The notes beneath the pieces are model-generated. The model had not been told where the DNA came from. It searched no databases and worked only from the letters and a program-made list of their open reading frames with translations. The translations under genes and the position numbers were made by a program. Positions 42,601-51,929 of a stretch of DNA of 64,000 nt are shown here, one piece after another. Positions within the stretch are counted from its first letter, which is position 1. Every line of letters starts with the position of its first letter. Source of the DNA: Bufo bufo (Eukaryota > Chordata > Amphibia > Anura > Bufonidae); NCBI RefSeq assembly GCF_905171765.1, contig NC_053392.1, forward strand, positions 445,002,837 to 445,066,836. The letters run 5' to 3'.

Positions 42601-43072
42601 TGCCAGCAGAGTCTTCAAACAGCATAAGAGACTGCTGCATAAGTTGAGGCTCAGACAGTTTCCCTGATATGCATGGGGGTGATGTGACAGACTGATGGGC
42701 TTGGTTTTCAGGCGCCATCTGTGCGCTTTCTGCTGAAGACTGGGTGGGAGATAATGTGAACGTGCTGGATCCACTGTCGGCCACCCCCTTGACTTCTAAC
42801 GTGACTTGTGGAGCTGGAGAAGAGTACTTTATAAGGCGATTTTTTTATGCATATACATGGCAGAAAAGCGGCCTGCTCAGGCCTTACCATCCTTAGAACT
42901 GCATTGGGCCCAACAAATATTGCTGTAAATTCTGGCGTCTACTGGGACCTGAGGTAGTTGGTACACTAGGACGTGTGGCTGTGGCAGAACGGCCACGTCC
43001 TCTCCCAGCACCAGAGGGTCCACTAACACCACCACGACCATGTCCGCGTCCCTTACTAGATGTTTTCCTCAT
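39655..43072 (-). pseudogene. hAT transposase, copy 2, frameshifted
   Basis: Start ATG 43072. The N-terminus is Arg/Gly-rich (GRGHGRGGVSGPSG, GRGRGRS). Then YL-GPN, where the frame is disturbed by an 84-bp foreign piece (42788-42871). It continues through SSTFTLSPTQS, an acidic stretch (EEDWVEDDAGDDEVLDPTWN, about 42360-42420) and the BED zinc finger (CADDKTRVVCTLCYQS with two following His, about 42030-42160). The core lies in 41743-40862 (HLTTDTLTSKHGQGHYIS; LVVCDNGRNLVAALGLAGL), then Glu-rich and Ser-rich loops (40700-40400). The C-terminal dimerisation region (ALEVLACPAASVLSERVFST) is near 39830. Frameshifts near 41810, 40860 and 39700 and other breaks make it non-functional. Confidence 0.9.
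42788..42871. repeat. 84-bp fragment of a palindromic MITE inside hAT transposase
   Basis: Replaces about 20 bases present in copy 3. The piece (CTTGACTTCTAACGTGACTT ... ATATACATGGCAGAAAAGCG) matches an arm of the TTAA MITE located at 43151-43792, seen there at about 43618-43710 and inverted at 43240-43322. No TTAA flanks it. Confidence 0.8.
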
Positions 43073-43150
43073 TGTTACCGTTCACCACAAAGAGAAAAAA
43101 ATTATTTGGCCCAATGTACAGGGTGGGCCATTTATATGGATACACCTTAA

Positions 43151-43792
43151 AGCGAACCTTTCACCTGCATTTCACTTAATAAACTATCAAAAGTACCTTA
43201 TAGATCATCCTCATTGTGTTATCATACAGTCTTGTCCCGCTTTTCTGCCATGTATATGCATAAAAAAATCGCCTTATAAAGTACTCTTCTCCAGCTCCAC
43301 AAGTCACGTTAGAAGTCAAGGGGGTAGCCCTTCCCTCACTCCAGGCTGTAACTCCCCTGCCCTAACCCCGCCTCTATGCAGTCTAATTGACACCCGGCTC
43401 AGTCGCCGGGACCGCGCTTGTACAGGCGGCGCTCGTGAGGAAGAGAAGACAGGCAGCCATCGGGGACGGCGCATGCGCGATTCAGTTACAGGATCGCGAT
43501 TGAGTCCGACGGCGCATGCGCCGCCTGTACAAGCACGGTCCCGGCGACTGAGCCGGGTGTCAATTAGACTGCATAGAGGCGGGGTTAGGGCAGGGGAGTT
43601 ACAGCCTGGAGTGAGGGAAGGGCTACCCCCTTGACTTCTAACGTGACTTGTGGAGCTGGAGAAGAGTACTTTATAAGGCGATCTTTTCATGCATATACAT
43701 GGCAGAAAAGCGGGACAAGACTGTATGATAACACAATGAGGATAAGGTACTTTTGATAGTTTATTAAGTGAAATGCAGGTGAAAGGTTCGCT
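43151..43792. mobile_element. TTAA-flanked palindromic MITE
   Basis: 642 bp between TTAA (43147-43150, 43793-43796). The ends AAGCGAACCTTTCACCTGCA and their complement are followed by arms that pair almost perfectly to the centre near 43470 (CGCGATTGAGTC region). Every open frame on one strand has a near-identical counterpart on the other. The same terminal motif (AAAGNGNACCTTTCACCTG) recurs in 56191-56673. Confidence 0.9.
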
Positions 43793-43897
43793 TTAATAAA
43801 ATGGGAATGGTTGGTGATATTAACTTCCTGTTTGTGGCACATTAGTATATGTGAGGGGGGAGACTTTTCAAGTTTCTCTTTGTTTACAGCCATTCAC

Positions 43898-44944
43898 ATG
43901 TCGCCGAGGTTAACACGTGAGGAGCGGATAGAAATTGTGTTGATGTCTGTTGAACGCAGTAACCGGGTCATTGCAGCAGATTTCAATGCAAGGCACCGTA
44001 TGAGAGCACCCATCTCCCATGCTACAGTTAGCAAACTGCTTGCTAAGTTTCGTGAAACTGGTTCAGTGTTGGATTTGCCAAAATGTGGACGCATGGAATC
44101 TGTCTCTAATGAAAGAAACATCAGTGGCTGTCCTAGCTTCATTCAGCAAAGAGCCCACAGCGTAACACTCGCCGCATGTCACTGGAGAGTGGCATTAGTC
44201 GAACATCCCTTCGGCGGATATTAGCTACTCACAAATGGCACCCTTACAAACTCCAGCTACTGCAGTATCTCAACGAGGATGACCCAGATCGGTGCACTGA
44301 ATTTGCAGAATGGGCAAAACAAAAATTGGAACAGGACCCTCAGTTTACGCAGAAGATTTTGTTCAGTGATGAGGCAAACTTTTATGTGAATAGTGAAGTT
44401 AACAAACAAAACCACCGCTATTGGTCTGACACTAACCCACATTGGATAGATCCCTCCAAGACTGTTGGAACAAAAAAATTGATGGTATGGTGTGGTACAT
44501 GGGGTACAAAGATAGTGGGGCCATTCTTCATCAATGGAAACCTCAAGGCCACTGGATATGCAAAATTGCTACATGATGATGTGTTTCCCTCTTTATGCAC
44601 TGAAGCTGGCACGTTCCCTGAGTTTTTCCAGCAAGATGGTGCACCATCTAGGTCCGAGCATTCCTAAATGAACAGTTTCCTGGAAAGTGGATTGGTCGTC
44701 GTGGGCCAGTTGAATGGCCCCAAGGTCTCCCGATCTGACCCCCTTAGACTTTTATCTTTGGGGTCATTTGAAGGCAATTGTCTATGCTGTGAAGATACAA
44801 GATGTGCAGCACCTGAAACTGCGGATACTGGAAGCCTGTGCTAGCATTTCTCCTGCGGTGTTGCTATCAGTGTGTGAAGAGTGGGAGAAGAGGGTTGCAT
44901 TGACAATCCAACACAATGGGCAGCACATTGAACACATTTTATAA
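43898..44944 (+). pseudogene. Mariner-type DDxD transposase, frameshifted
   Basis: Start ATG at 43898 (MSPRLTREERIEIVLMSVE). A helix-turn-helix region with HATVSKLLAKFRETGSV follows; a shift occurs near 44100-44180. Frame 44176-44667 gives RTSLRRILATHKWHPYKLQL, the first Asp in ILFSDEANFYV, and the second in FFQQDGAPS. Another shift near 44640 leads to frame 44714-44944, PRSPDLTPLDFYLWGHLK, where the position of the usual Glu is Asp. The exact spacing cannot be measured because of the shift. The end is at 44944. Confidence 0.88.
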
Positions 44945-45323
44945 GTGGTGAGAAACTTGTAAATAACTCATGAAAGAATAAAGTTACGTTAAAAGCAAGC
45001 ACACCATTGTTTTTCTTGTGAAATTCCCAATAAGTTTGATGTGTCACATGACCCTCTTCCTATTGAAAAAACAAAAGTTGGATTCAAAATGTCCGACTTC
45101 AAAATGGCCGCCATGGTCACCACCCATCTTGAAAAGTTTCCCCCCTCACATATACTAATGTGCCACAAACAGGAAGTTAATATCACCAACCATTCCCACT
45201 TTATTAAGGTGTATCCATATAAATGGCCCACCCTGTATTGAATTCAAATTCAGGCCTTTTTTTACAGGCACCTAACACTATCTGGCTATCTACTTAGGTA
45301 CCGTATTACACTAATACAGGCAT

Positions 45324-45900
45324 AGCAGTAACCACAGATTTAGCTGAATATAAATTGTAGGCCTAGTATTTAGGCGGTGGATGACAGGTATACGTTTACA
45401 GACAGAATTAGACTTGGAGATGCACTGTAGCGTTTGAAGTTATTGAGAATGACCCTATCCGCACCTTCAATCTAATATACCCTTTTATGGATAGATTTAA
45501 ACTTGGCCTGATACAGCAGAAACCACTGATTTAGGGAATTGCTAAGTTGGGAATTGTATTTCAACCCAGAACAAAAACTGTGCTTTGGCGGACACTAAAT
45601 AACTTTGCCAGGCACAGCAGTAACCACAGATTTAGCTGAATATAAATTGTAGGCCTAGTATTTAGGTGGTGGATGACAGGTATACGTTTACGGACAGAAT
45701 TAGAATTGGAGATGCACGGTAGCGTTTGAAGTTATTGAAAATGACCCTATCTGCACCTTCAATCTAATATACCCTTTTATGGATAGATTTAAACTTGGCC
45801 TGATACAGCAGAAACCACTGATTTAGGGAATTGCTAAGTTGGGAATTGTATTTCAACCCAGAAAAAAATATATCCTTTGCCAGACAGCAGACAGTATTAC
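45324..45900. repeat. About 292-bp tandem repeat of hAT copy 2
   Basis: Two units, starting at 45324 and 45616 (AGCAGTAACCACAGATTTAG), nearly identical, followed by a partial third. It lies upstream of the transposase on the element's own strand. The rest to 46503 is non-coding, with the terminal GTTCGGGTTCGCTCATC. Confidence 0.85.
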
Positions 45901-46511
45901 AATTGGCTAGCCATAGCTGAAACACCAGATTTAGGGTACTGCTATTTTGGCAATTGTATAATTTCACCACTCAATAAAATAGCAAGCACAGCCAAGCCCC
46001 TGATGTAGGATATAGCAAAAAAAAACACACTATTGATGGTTAAATGTACTTGGTGGCAGCTTGTGCTGGCACACCACAAGATCACCCCAGAAAAAAGTGA
46101 CTGAAAAACGCTCTGGGCAGCCTTAAAACAGTGAACAATTGAATAGCAGAGGTTGTATGATACACAGCTGTACATCGATCACTTTAGTAAGTAAATCCCT
46201 GCCTAATCTGGCCCTAACAGCAGCAGCTGCATCCTATCCCTACACTTATCAGAGCAGAGTGACGTGCGGCTCTACGTGACTCCAGCTTAAATAGAGGCTG
46301 GGTCACATGCGGCACTGGTCAATCACAGCCATGCCAATAGTAGGCATGGCTGTGATGTCCTCTTGGGGTAAGTAGTATGACGCTTGTTGATTGGCTGCTT
46401 TGCAGCCTTTCAAAAAGCGCCAAGAAAGCGCCGAACACCGAACCCGAACCCAGACTTTTACGAAAATGTTGTGAACTATACAGTTCGGGTTCGCTCATCC
46501 CTAGTCAAGAT

Positions 46512-46548
46512 AGCTTTGAGCCCAGAAGAGTTGCAAAGTTCATCAAGA
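46512..46548 (+). pseudogene. DNMT3-like methyltransferase fragment, part 2
   Basis: Continues the frame of 38806-39014 after removal of hAT copy 2 and one GTCAAGAT. It reads SFEPRRVAKFIK, matching the DNMT3 segment that follows LPGM-RP by about 15 residues (…GR-AKF-K). Similarity ends at about 46548, where a tandem repeat begins and the frame soon stops. The in-frame continuity across a 7.5-kb insertion supports both the DNMT3 reading and the hAT boundaries. Confidence 0.75.
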
Positions 46549-46631
46549 TACGTCACTAAAGATTTTACTGCATATAACCGCTAAATAAATTAATTTTTTC
46601 GACCGAAATACTTCAATAAAGATTTTACCGC
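46549..46631. repeat. AT-rich tandem repeat, left part
   Basis: ATACGTCACTAAAGATTTTA, TGCATATAACCGC and CGACCGAAATAC are units of the array that continues at 54833-55860 on the other side of the Gmr1-like element. Confidence 0.75.
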
Positions 46632-47222
46632 TGTAGGAACGAACAAGGGGCCATCATTCATGGTCGGTACTTGTTACCGAGGTTCCTGGCCCCAGTGAGG
46701 TAAGAGCCGTTTTTTTCCCCCCTGAAGTGTCAGTATTGCAGATTGCAGTCTGACACTTCAGCTGTTTTGCTGTTTTGTTTGGCTGTAAAGCTGATCCAGG
46801 ACAGATTTTACTGGGAGTAGCCAAAGTGCTGGGTGGGTGGCTACTCCCCACGATCAAGGGCAGGTCTTTGCAGGTTTAAAAGCAGTCAGCACTGTCAGGT
46901 GGGGTGGATTACTCCTCTCTGACAGGGGAGCGCAGTCAGTCTGCATTTGGGATCTGAGGCTTTGTGCCGTGCTGGAGGGCTGAGAGCCTCATGCTGGGAA
47001 ACAGGCTCCCTTAAGCCTGCTGTTGACAGCTGATGAAAAAACTGCTAACAAGGTGATTGTTTTGTTCCTTGGACTTTCCATTGTGTGAACTAAAACCAAG
47101 ACTGTGAACTGTCATTTAGTTTTTTCCTTATGTGTGAATAAACACTGAAATTTTGCTTTACCAACTGGTTTTTGCCTCTGTACTGCGTCCGCTTACACTG
47201 TCTACCAGAGCAAATCCCCACA
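46632..47222 (+). repeat. 5' LTR of the Gmr1-like element
   Basis: 591 bp from TGTAGGAACG to AATCCCCACA, short inverted ends TGTRGG/CCCACA. It contains TTTAAAA (46875-46881), possibly TATA-like, and AATAAA at 47137-47142, a probable polyadenylation signal. Gag begins about 130 bp downstream. The sequence after the LTR, ATTGGTGGCTTGGAGCGGG, is where a primer-binding site would be (TGG two bases in). Confidence 0.8.
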
Positions 47223-47350
47223 ATTGGTGGCTTGGAGCGGGCACATGCAGTGAGGCTGACCTGAAGGCCAAAATTTATATATTTTTTTTCTGCCACGGGT
47301 GTATGTCCTATATCGAGCCGGCAAGGTTATGACCCATGTCCGCTGACAAA

Positions 47351-48023
47351 ATGGAGGCAGTCGTGAAAGAGCTCATGGAGGCTAACTTGCAGCAGTTGGG
47401 AGGCTAACAAGCAGCAGCAGGAAACTAACCAGCTTCTATTACAGCATGTAATGGCATTACAAGCAGCAGGAGAATCCCAGAACGTCCACGATGCCCGGAA
47501 AGCTGTCTGTGCAGCGATCCCTAAGAGGACCTTCTCGGACGACGTCGAGAACTATCTGGCGGTATTCGAAAAGGTGGCCGTGAGGGAGAAGTTACCCCGA
47601 GACCAATGGGCTGATGCCGTCGCTCTGTTCCTGGCGTCTGGACCCCAGCATTTGTTTTTCGACTTACCAGATGGTCAAGCGGCCGACTACCCGACCGTAA
47701 AGGGTGAGATTCTGGCAAGACTGTGGGTGAATGTATTGGTCCGGGCCCAGCGGGTGCATCAGTGGGAATTTAACCTGGCTGAACCCGCCAGACCACAGTA
47801 TTATGATCTGCTACACCGGTTTCAAAAAATGTCTGCAGCCTGACGTACTGAGTCCCACTGCTATGCTGGACTGTCTGTTGGCTGTTGTGTTCTGGAGGGC
47901 TTTGCAGTACCCTCTCCAGCACTGGATCGGCCAGGTATCCCCTGGTAATGCCCTAGAGATGGTTGACCTGGTAGAGCATCACCAGAGATCTACAGGGGGT
48001 TTCTTTTGGGAGGGGGCCAGTTA
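47351..48023 (+). pseudogene. Gmr1-like gag with SCAN-like capsid region
   Basis: Gag forms the particle. ATG at 47351 (MEAVVKELMEANLQQL) and a shift near 47400. Then 47406-47843 gives KRTFSDDVENYLAVFEKVAV, LPRDQWADAVALFLASGPQ and HQWEFNLAEPARPQYYDLLH. A shift near 47830 leads to LQPDVLSPTAMLDCLLAVVF, LQHWIGQVSPGNALEMVDLV, ending at 48023. The last part has the pattern of a SCAN domain (W-L-P…T…L.. V..F…LP..L..W……A……E), in line with published work deriving SCAN from Gmr1-type gag. Two frameshifts break it. Confidence 0.82.
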
Positions 48024-48173
48024 AACCCCGGAAATCTTCACCCTCAACCAGGTGGCGAGTGCCAGCAAAACCTGCTCAGGATATACTCCCTACAGACCCA
48101 GCTCCGATGGTCTCTTTGGCGGTGTCAAGAGCCTGGTCATATAAGGGCCGACTGTCCCCATCGGGGGTAACCC

Positions 48174-48791
48174 ATGGACAGTAACTATGGCTACCACCCC
48201 TCAATGTATGCCCGGAGGCTTTGTGCAACCGGTACTCCCGAGACAATAGTCAATAGTCACCTGTGCCAGGTGAAAGTAGGAGATACCCTGGCCGTGGCGC
48301 TGCTGGACTCAGGGAGCCTGGTGTCCCAGGTAAGAGCTGCCCTGGTGCGGCCCGCCAAGTATACTGGCCGAAAAGTCGGCATTGTGTGCATCCATGGAGA
48401 CTTAAAGAACTATCCCACCTCCTTGGTGTCTCTATCCACGGTGGCTGGCAGGTGGACTCATGAGGTGGCCATTGCCACAAAGTTACATTATGAACTAATA
48501 ATTGGGAGAGTCACCGATACCCATGGGGCAGGAGTACCCCCAATAGAATGGCCTTGCTCAAGGGGAAAACCGGAACCCTGGGAACCTGAGGCTGAAGGGC
48601 CAGCAGTAGGGGTGGCTACCACTTCGGTGGAAGAGGGGGAGCCAAACCCACTGAATGTAATGGTGGGAGACGTGGAGGATTTGCCGCCGGGTCCGGAGTT
48701 GGCAGACCTCAACGTCTCTGGAGACAATTTTTGTACAGCACAGCATCAGAACCTGACTATCTCGGGCCTGGGAAAATGTGGTAGTAGTTGA
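48174..48791 (+). pseudogene. Gmr1-like aspartic protease region
   Basis: Retropepsin cuts the polyprotein. VAVALLDSGSLVSQV-like sequence near 48290-48330 contains the DSG active site, preceded by VNSHLCQVKVGDTL. VGIVCIHGDLKNYPTSLV and LHYELIIGR follow, as in Gmr1-type proteases. The tail (48540-48791) is an acidic linker. Open over 205 codons, but isolated from gag by stops. Confidence 0.78.
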
Positions 48792-48821
48792 GATTGAGCC
48801 GCAACAGCCGGGGCAGAGTCT

Positions 48822-49921
48822 ATGTTCCCCCGTTTTGTTGTTCAACTAGAAATGCTGTATCGGGTAAATCAACTAAGGGGTGAGCATCTTGAACAGTTGG
48901 TGGTGCCCAAGGCGTATTGCAAGCTCGTGTTGGAGTTAGCCCACCAACATGTTCTTGGTGGACACCTGCGACAGCAGAAAACGCAGGACCGGATTCTACA
49001 ATGGTTTTACTGGCTCAGTGTGTTCAGAGAGATGGAAGAGTATTGCAAGTCTTGCCCAACCTGCCAGATAACCAGCCCCCAGCCACATTTCCGTAGTCCC
49101 CTGGTCCCTCTCCGGATTATTGAGGTTCCATTCGAGCGGATCGCTATTGATCTCATAGGCCCAGTACCAAAGTCCGCTAGAGGGCACCAACACATCTTGG
49201 TAGTCCTGGACTATGCCACTTGGTACCCAGAGGCGGTGCCGCTGCAACATACCTCCACCAAACTCATAGCCAAAGATTTAATAAAGATGTTTTCCCGAAT
49301 GGGCCTACCTAAAGAGATTCTGACCGACCAGGGGACCCCTTTTATGTCAAAAGTCATGAGGGAACTCAGTAAACTACTACAGATCAAACAGTTACGGACA
49401 TCCGTCTATCACCCGCAAATGGACCGCCAAGTAGAGAGGTTTAATCAAACCTTGAAAAACATGTTAAAGCAGGTGGTGTCTAAAGATAGGAGGGATTGGG
49501 ATCTTCTACTCATGTTCGCAGTGCGAGAGGTGCCCCCGGCCTCTACTGGGTTCTCGCCCTTCGAACTGCTGTATGGCCGTCATCCGCGTGGTCTGTTGGA
49601 CATAGACAAAGAGGCATGGGAACAACAACCCACACCGCATAAAAGTGTAATTGAGTATGTCACTCGGATGCACGAGTGGATGGAGACAGTGTTGCCGCTA
49701 GGGAACATATGGAGGCAGCTCAGCGAGTCCAGAGTAGAGTCTATAATCCCCAGGCTCGGGTTCGGAATTTTAACCCTGGAGATCGGATTTTGGTTCTGGT
49801 GCCGACGGTGGACATTAAGTTCCTGGCTAGGTGGCAGGGTCCCTACGAAGTGCTCGAAAAAGTTGGGGAGATAACCTACAAGGTACTTCAACCCGGGCGG
49901 AGGAGCAGGTGTACCATGTAA
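48822..49921 (+). pseudogene. Gmr1-like integrase, upstream of RT
   Basis: Zinc-binding region (HQHVLGGHLRQQKT, then CKSCPTCQI at about 49045-49070). Catalytic core: Asp in IAIDLIGPVPKS, Asp in EILTDQGTPF, Glu in DRQVERFNQTLKNML. STGFSPFELLYGRHPRG follows. The frame is open from 48822 to about 49740, then shifts to 49676-49921, which carries the GPYEVLEKVG (GPY/F) module. The region then continues as HVNLLKPWKD. Its place before RT is the notable feature. Confidence 0.9.
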
Positions 49922-50039
49922 ACTTGCTGAAACCGTGGAAAGATAGGGAGACCAGTACGGACAACAGCCCCGGCCGGGTTTTCTGGAGGTAGAATTTCCA
50001 GTCCCACGGTCTGATACAAGGGAAGCAGTTGCCACAGTA

Positions 50040-50873
50040 AAGATTGCTGACAACCTTTCCTCTAAACAGACTCAGGAGGCCAGGGAGATCGTCAGTAGGA
50101 ACACAGATGTTTTTTCGGACCTCCCTGGACGCACTTCTATCATCCGAAATGACATTGTCACTGAGCCCAGAATCCGGTTGAAACCATACCGGGTACCTAA
50201 GTTGTGGCGACAAGCCTTCTCGGAAGAAGTGCAGCTGATGTTACAGCTAGTTGTAATCAAGGAGTCAAAAAGTGAATGGGCCAGTCCGATAGTCTTAATA
50301 CTAAAGCCGGACGGGACGTTTTGATTCTGTAACGACTTCCGCAAACTTAATGAGGTTTCCAAGTTTGACGCATATCCCATGCCCCGAATGAATGAGCTTA
50401 TTGAGAAGTTAGGCCAAGCCAGGTATTTCTCTGTTTTGGACCTCACCAAATGTTAGTGGCAGGTACCCTTGACAGATGCTGCCAAGGAGAAAACAGCTTT
50501 CATCACACCAGAGGGTCTGTATCAGTACAATGTATTACCCTTTGGTCTACATGGCGCTCTCACCAGGGTTCAAAGGCTAATAGACATTGTACTCCGTCCA
50601 CATCATCGGTACACTTCGGCGTACCTGGACGATATTGTTATCCACAGCACCGACTGGGAAAGTCACCTACCTAAAGTATAGGCTGTAGTGGACTCCCTTA
50701 GGAAGGCTGGCTTGACCGCTAACCCAAAAAAGTGTACAATAGGGTAGGAAGAGACCAAGTACCTGGGATATGTAATTGGGCACAGAGTTATCAAACCTCA
50801 GGTGAATAAAATTATGGCAATTCGGAATTGACCCCGACCTGTCACTACTCGGCAAGTAAAGTCGTTCCTGGGA
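50040..50873 (+). pseudogene. Gmr1-like reverse transcriptase, multiple stops
   Basis: Readable parts: IRLKPYRVPKLWRQAF (about 50170), SEWASPIVLILKPDGTF followed by an in-frame TGA near 50325, CNDFRKLNEVSKFDAYPMP, FSVLDLTKC with a TAG, then KTAFITPEGLYQYNVLPFGL and the active site SAYLDDIVIHS (about 50620-50650). More stops occur near 50680, 50745 and 50830. KYLGYVIGH is the last RT motif. At least five stops, so this copy is old. Confidence 0.9.
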
Positions 50874-51060
50874 ATGGTGGGATACTATATGAGGTTTGTC
50901 TCCCACTTTGCTACAATGGCCGCACCATTGACAGGCCTTTTGATAGGACGCAAATCAGTAACGGTCCACTGGAATGAGCAGGCGGAAAAGGCTTTCTCCG
51001 CTTTGAAGTCGGCCCTGTCTGGGTCCCCATTTTTGGTGGCGCCCGACTTCAAAAGGGAGG
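50874..51060 (+). pseudogene. Gmr1-like RNase H, first half
   Basis: Connection and RNase H start: FLGMVGYYMRFVSHFATMA, PLTGLLIGRKSVTVHWNEQA, SPFLVAPDFKREV. Chromovirus 2 begins at 51061. About 20 residues of RNase H, including the first catalytic Asp region, are absent between this part and 54681. Confidence 0.85.
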
Positions 51061-51729
51061 TGTCATGATCGGCGTGCCGATCACATACGTGACGCAAATG
51101 GAGGGAAATAAGAAGGCCCTGTCCAAGGGAGAGGGAAAGGTGGTGACCCCTAACTCACCTTGAGGCTGGCACCTGACTGCCCTGACGTCCCTAGACGGGT
51201 TTCTCACCCGTACGCCGAACACGTGCCTAAACCTTGGCTTTCCCTGAGATGAGCCCTACGTAGTGAATAGGGCGGTGGGAACACAAGTCCGCACCCCACT
51301 AACACTAAAGGGAAACACCAAGGAGAGGACAGACAATACAGACAAAACATATAATCCCAGGTGGGCGACAACAGCGGACAACAAAAGCCCAACAGGGATC
51401 CGGAGGGCAATGCTCTGGAACAACAACCAGGAATCACAGCTACACAGTTCCAGTGGGTCAGTATAGAAGTCCAGGCAGGAAGCTCTATATCTGGCAACCA
51501 GAGAAGTGGGAGATGGGAATATAAGGAGGTTGGGATTGCTGGACAAGAAACAGCTGAGGAGGAGAAGCTACGGATCCCTGAGTGAGCCAAAAAGGATTGC
51601 AAGGCAAACCCAGAAAGCTACCATTAAGAAACAGCACTATCTTTAGACATAGAGCGCGCAGCCACCCGCTGCGACTTCCTGACCCCGGGTATAACGGAGT
51701 CAGACGTGACTCTTGACACCCTCGTGACA
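51061..51729 (-). repeat. 3' LTR of chromovirus 2
   Basis: 669 bp from TGTCATGATC to CCTCGTGACA. Next to it, GTACCCCCCTTTCC is the complement of a polypurine tract. The open frames of about 100 codons here are matched in the other LTR and are not genes. Confidence 0.9.
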
Positions 51730-51740
51730 GTACCCCCCTT

Positions 51741-51900
51741 TCCACGAGGGGCCTCCGGACACTCAGGACTAGGTCTCTCAGGATGAGAGGCATGAAAAGC
51801 CCGAACTAACCTGTCAGCATTTACCTCAGACGCTGGGACCCACATTCTTTCCTCTGGACCATAGCCCCTCCAATGCACCAGATATTGAAGAGAGTGGCGG
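51741..51900 (-). pseudogene. Chromovirus 2 chromodomain
   Basis: Frame 51878-51740 reads MHWRGYGPEERMWVPASEVN and LVRAFHASHPERP, the C-terminal chromodomain that binds modified histone tails. It ends in the polypurine/LTR region. The upstream edge with IVDSRRVRHSL (about 51925-51890) is separated by a shift. Confidence 0.85.
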
Positions 51901-51929
51901 ACCCGACGAGAATCAACAATTTTGGATAT

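Larger units (their letters stand above)
43119..45235 (+). mobile_element. Mariner-type DDxD transposon inserted in hAT copy 2
   Basis: Ends CAGGGTGGGCCATTTATATG and, inverted, CATATAAATGGCCCACCCTG, flanked by TA (43117-43118, 45236-45237). A TTAA palindrome (43151-43792) is inserted 32 bp inside its left end. Long subterminal inverted repeats (GGGAATGGTTGGTGATATTA near 43802, and inverted near 45200) continue the termini. It encodes a broken transposase whose third catalytic residue is Asp, as in rosa-like (DD41D) or maT-like mariners. Confidence 0.92.
39015..46503 (-). mobile_element. hAT transposon copy 2, complete ends, with nested insertions
   Basis: 7489 bp. Ends TAGAGTTGAGCGAACACC (39015) and, inverted, GTTCGCTCATCCCTA (46503), flanked by the exact 8-bp duplication GTCAAGAT (39007-39014 and 46504-46511). 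It interrupts the DNMT3-like fragment. The order on its own strand is a tandem array with about 292-bp units, the transposase start at 43072 and the C-terminus near 39655, then a short 141-bp-type array. A mariner element (43119-45235) sits between the array and the transposase. Subterminal GTTCGGGTTCG motifs lie at both ends. Confidence 0.95.

Noticed and set aside
42975..43690. 219-codon plus-strand and 124-codon minus-strand frames with near-identical C-termini
   Set aside because: They read the two arms of the same TTAA palindrome and parts of hAT and mariner termini.
51204..51602. 132-codon hydrophobic minus-strand frame and its relative at 54194-54577
   Set aside because: Both lie in the two LTRs of chromovirus 2; the repetition is due to the LTR pair.
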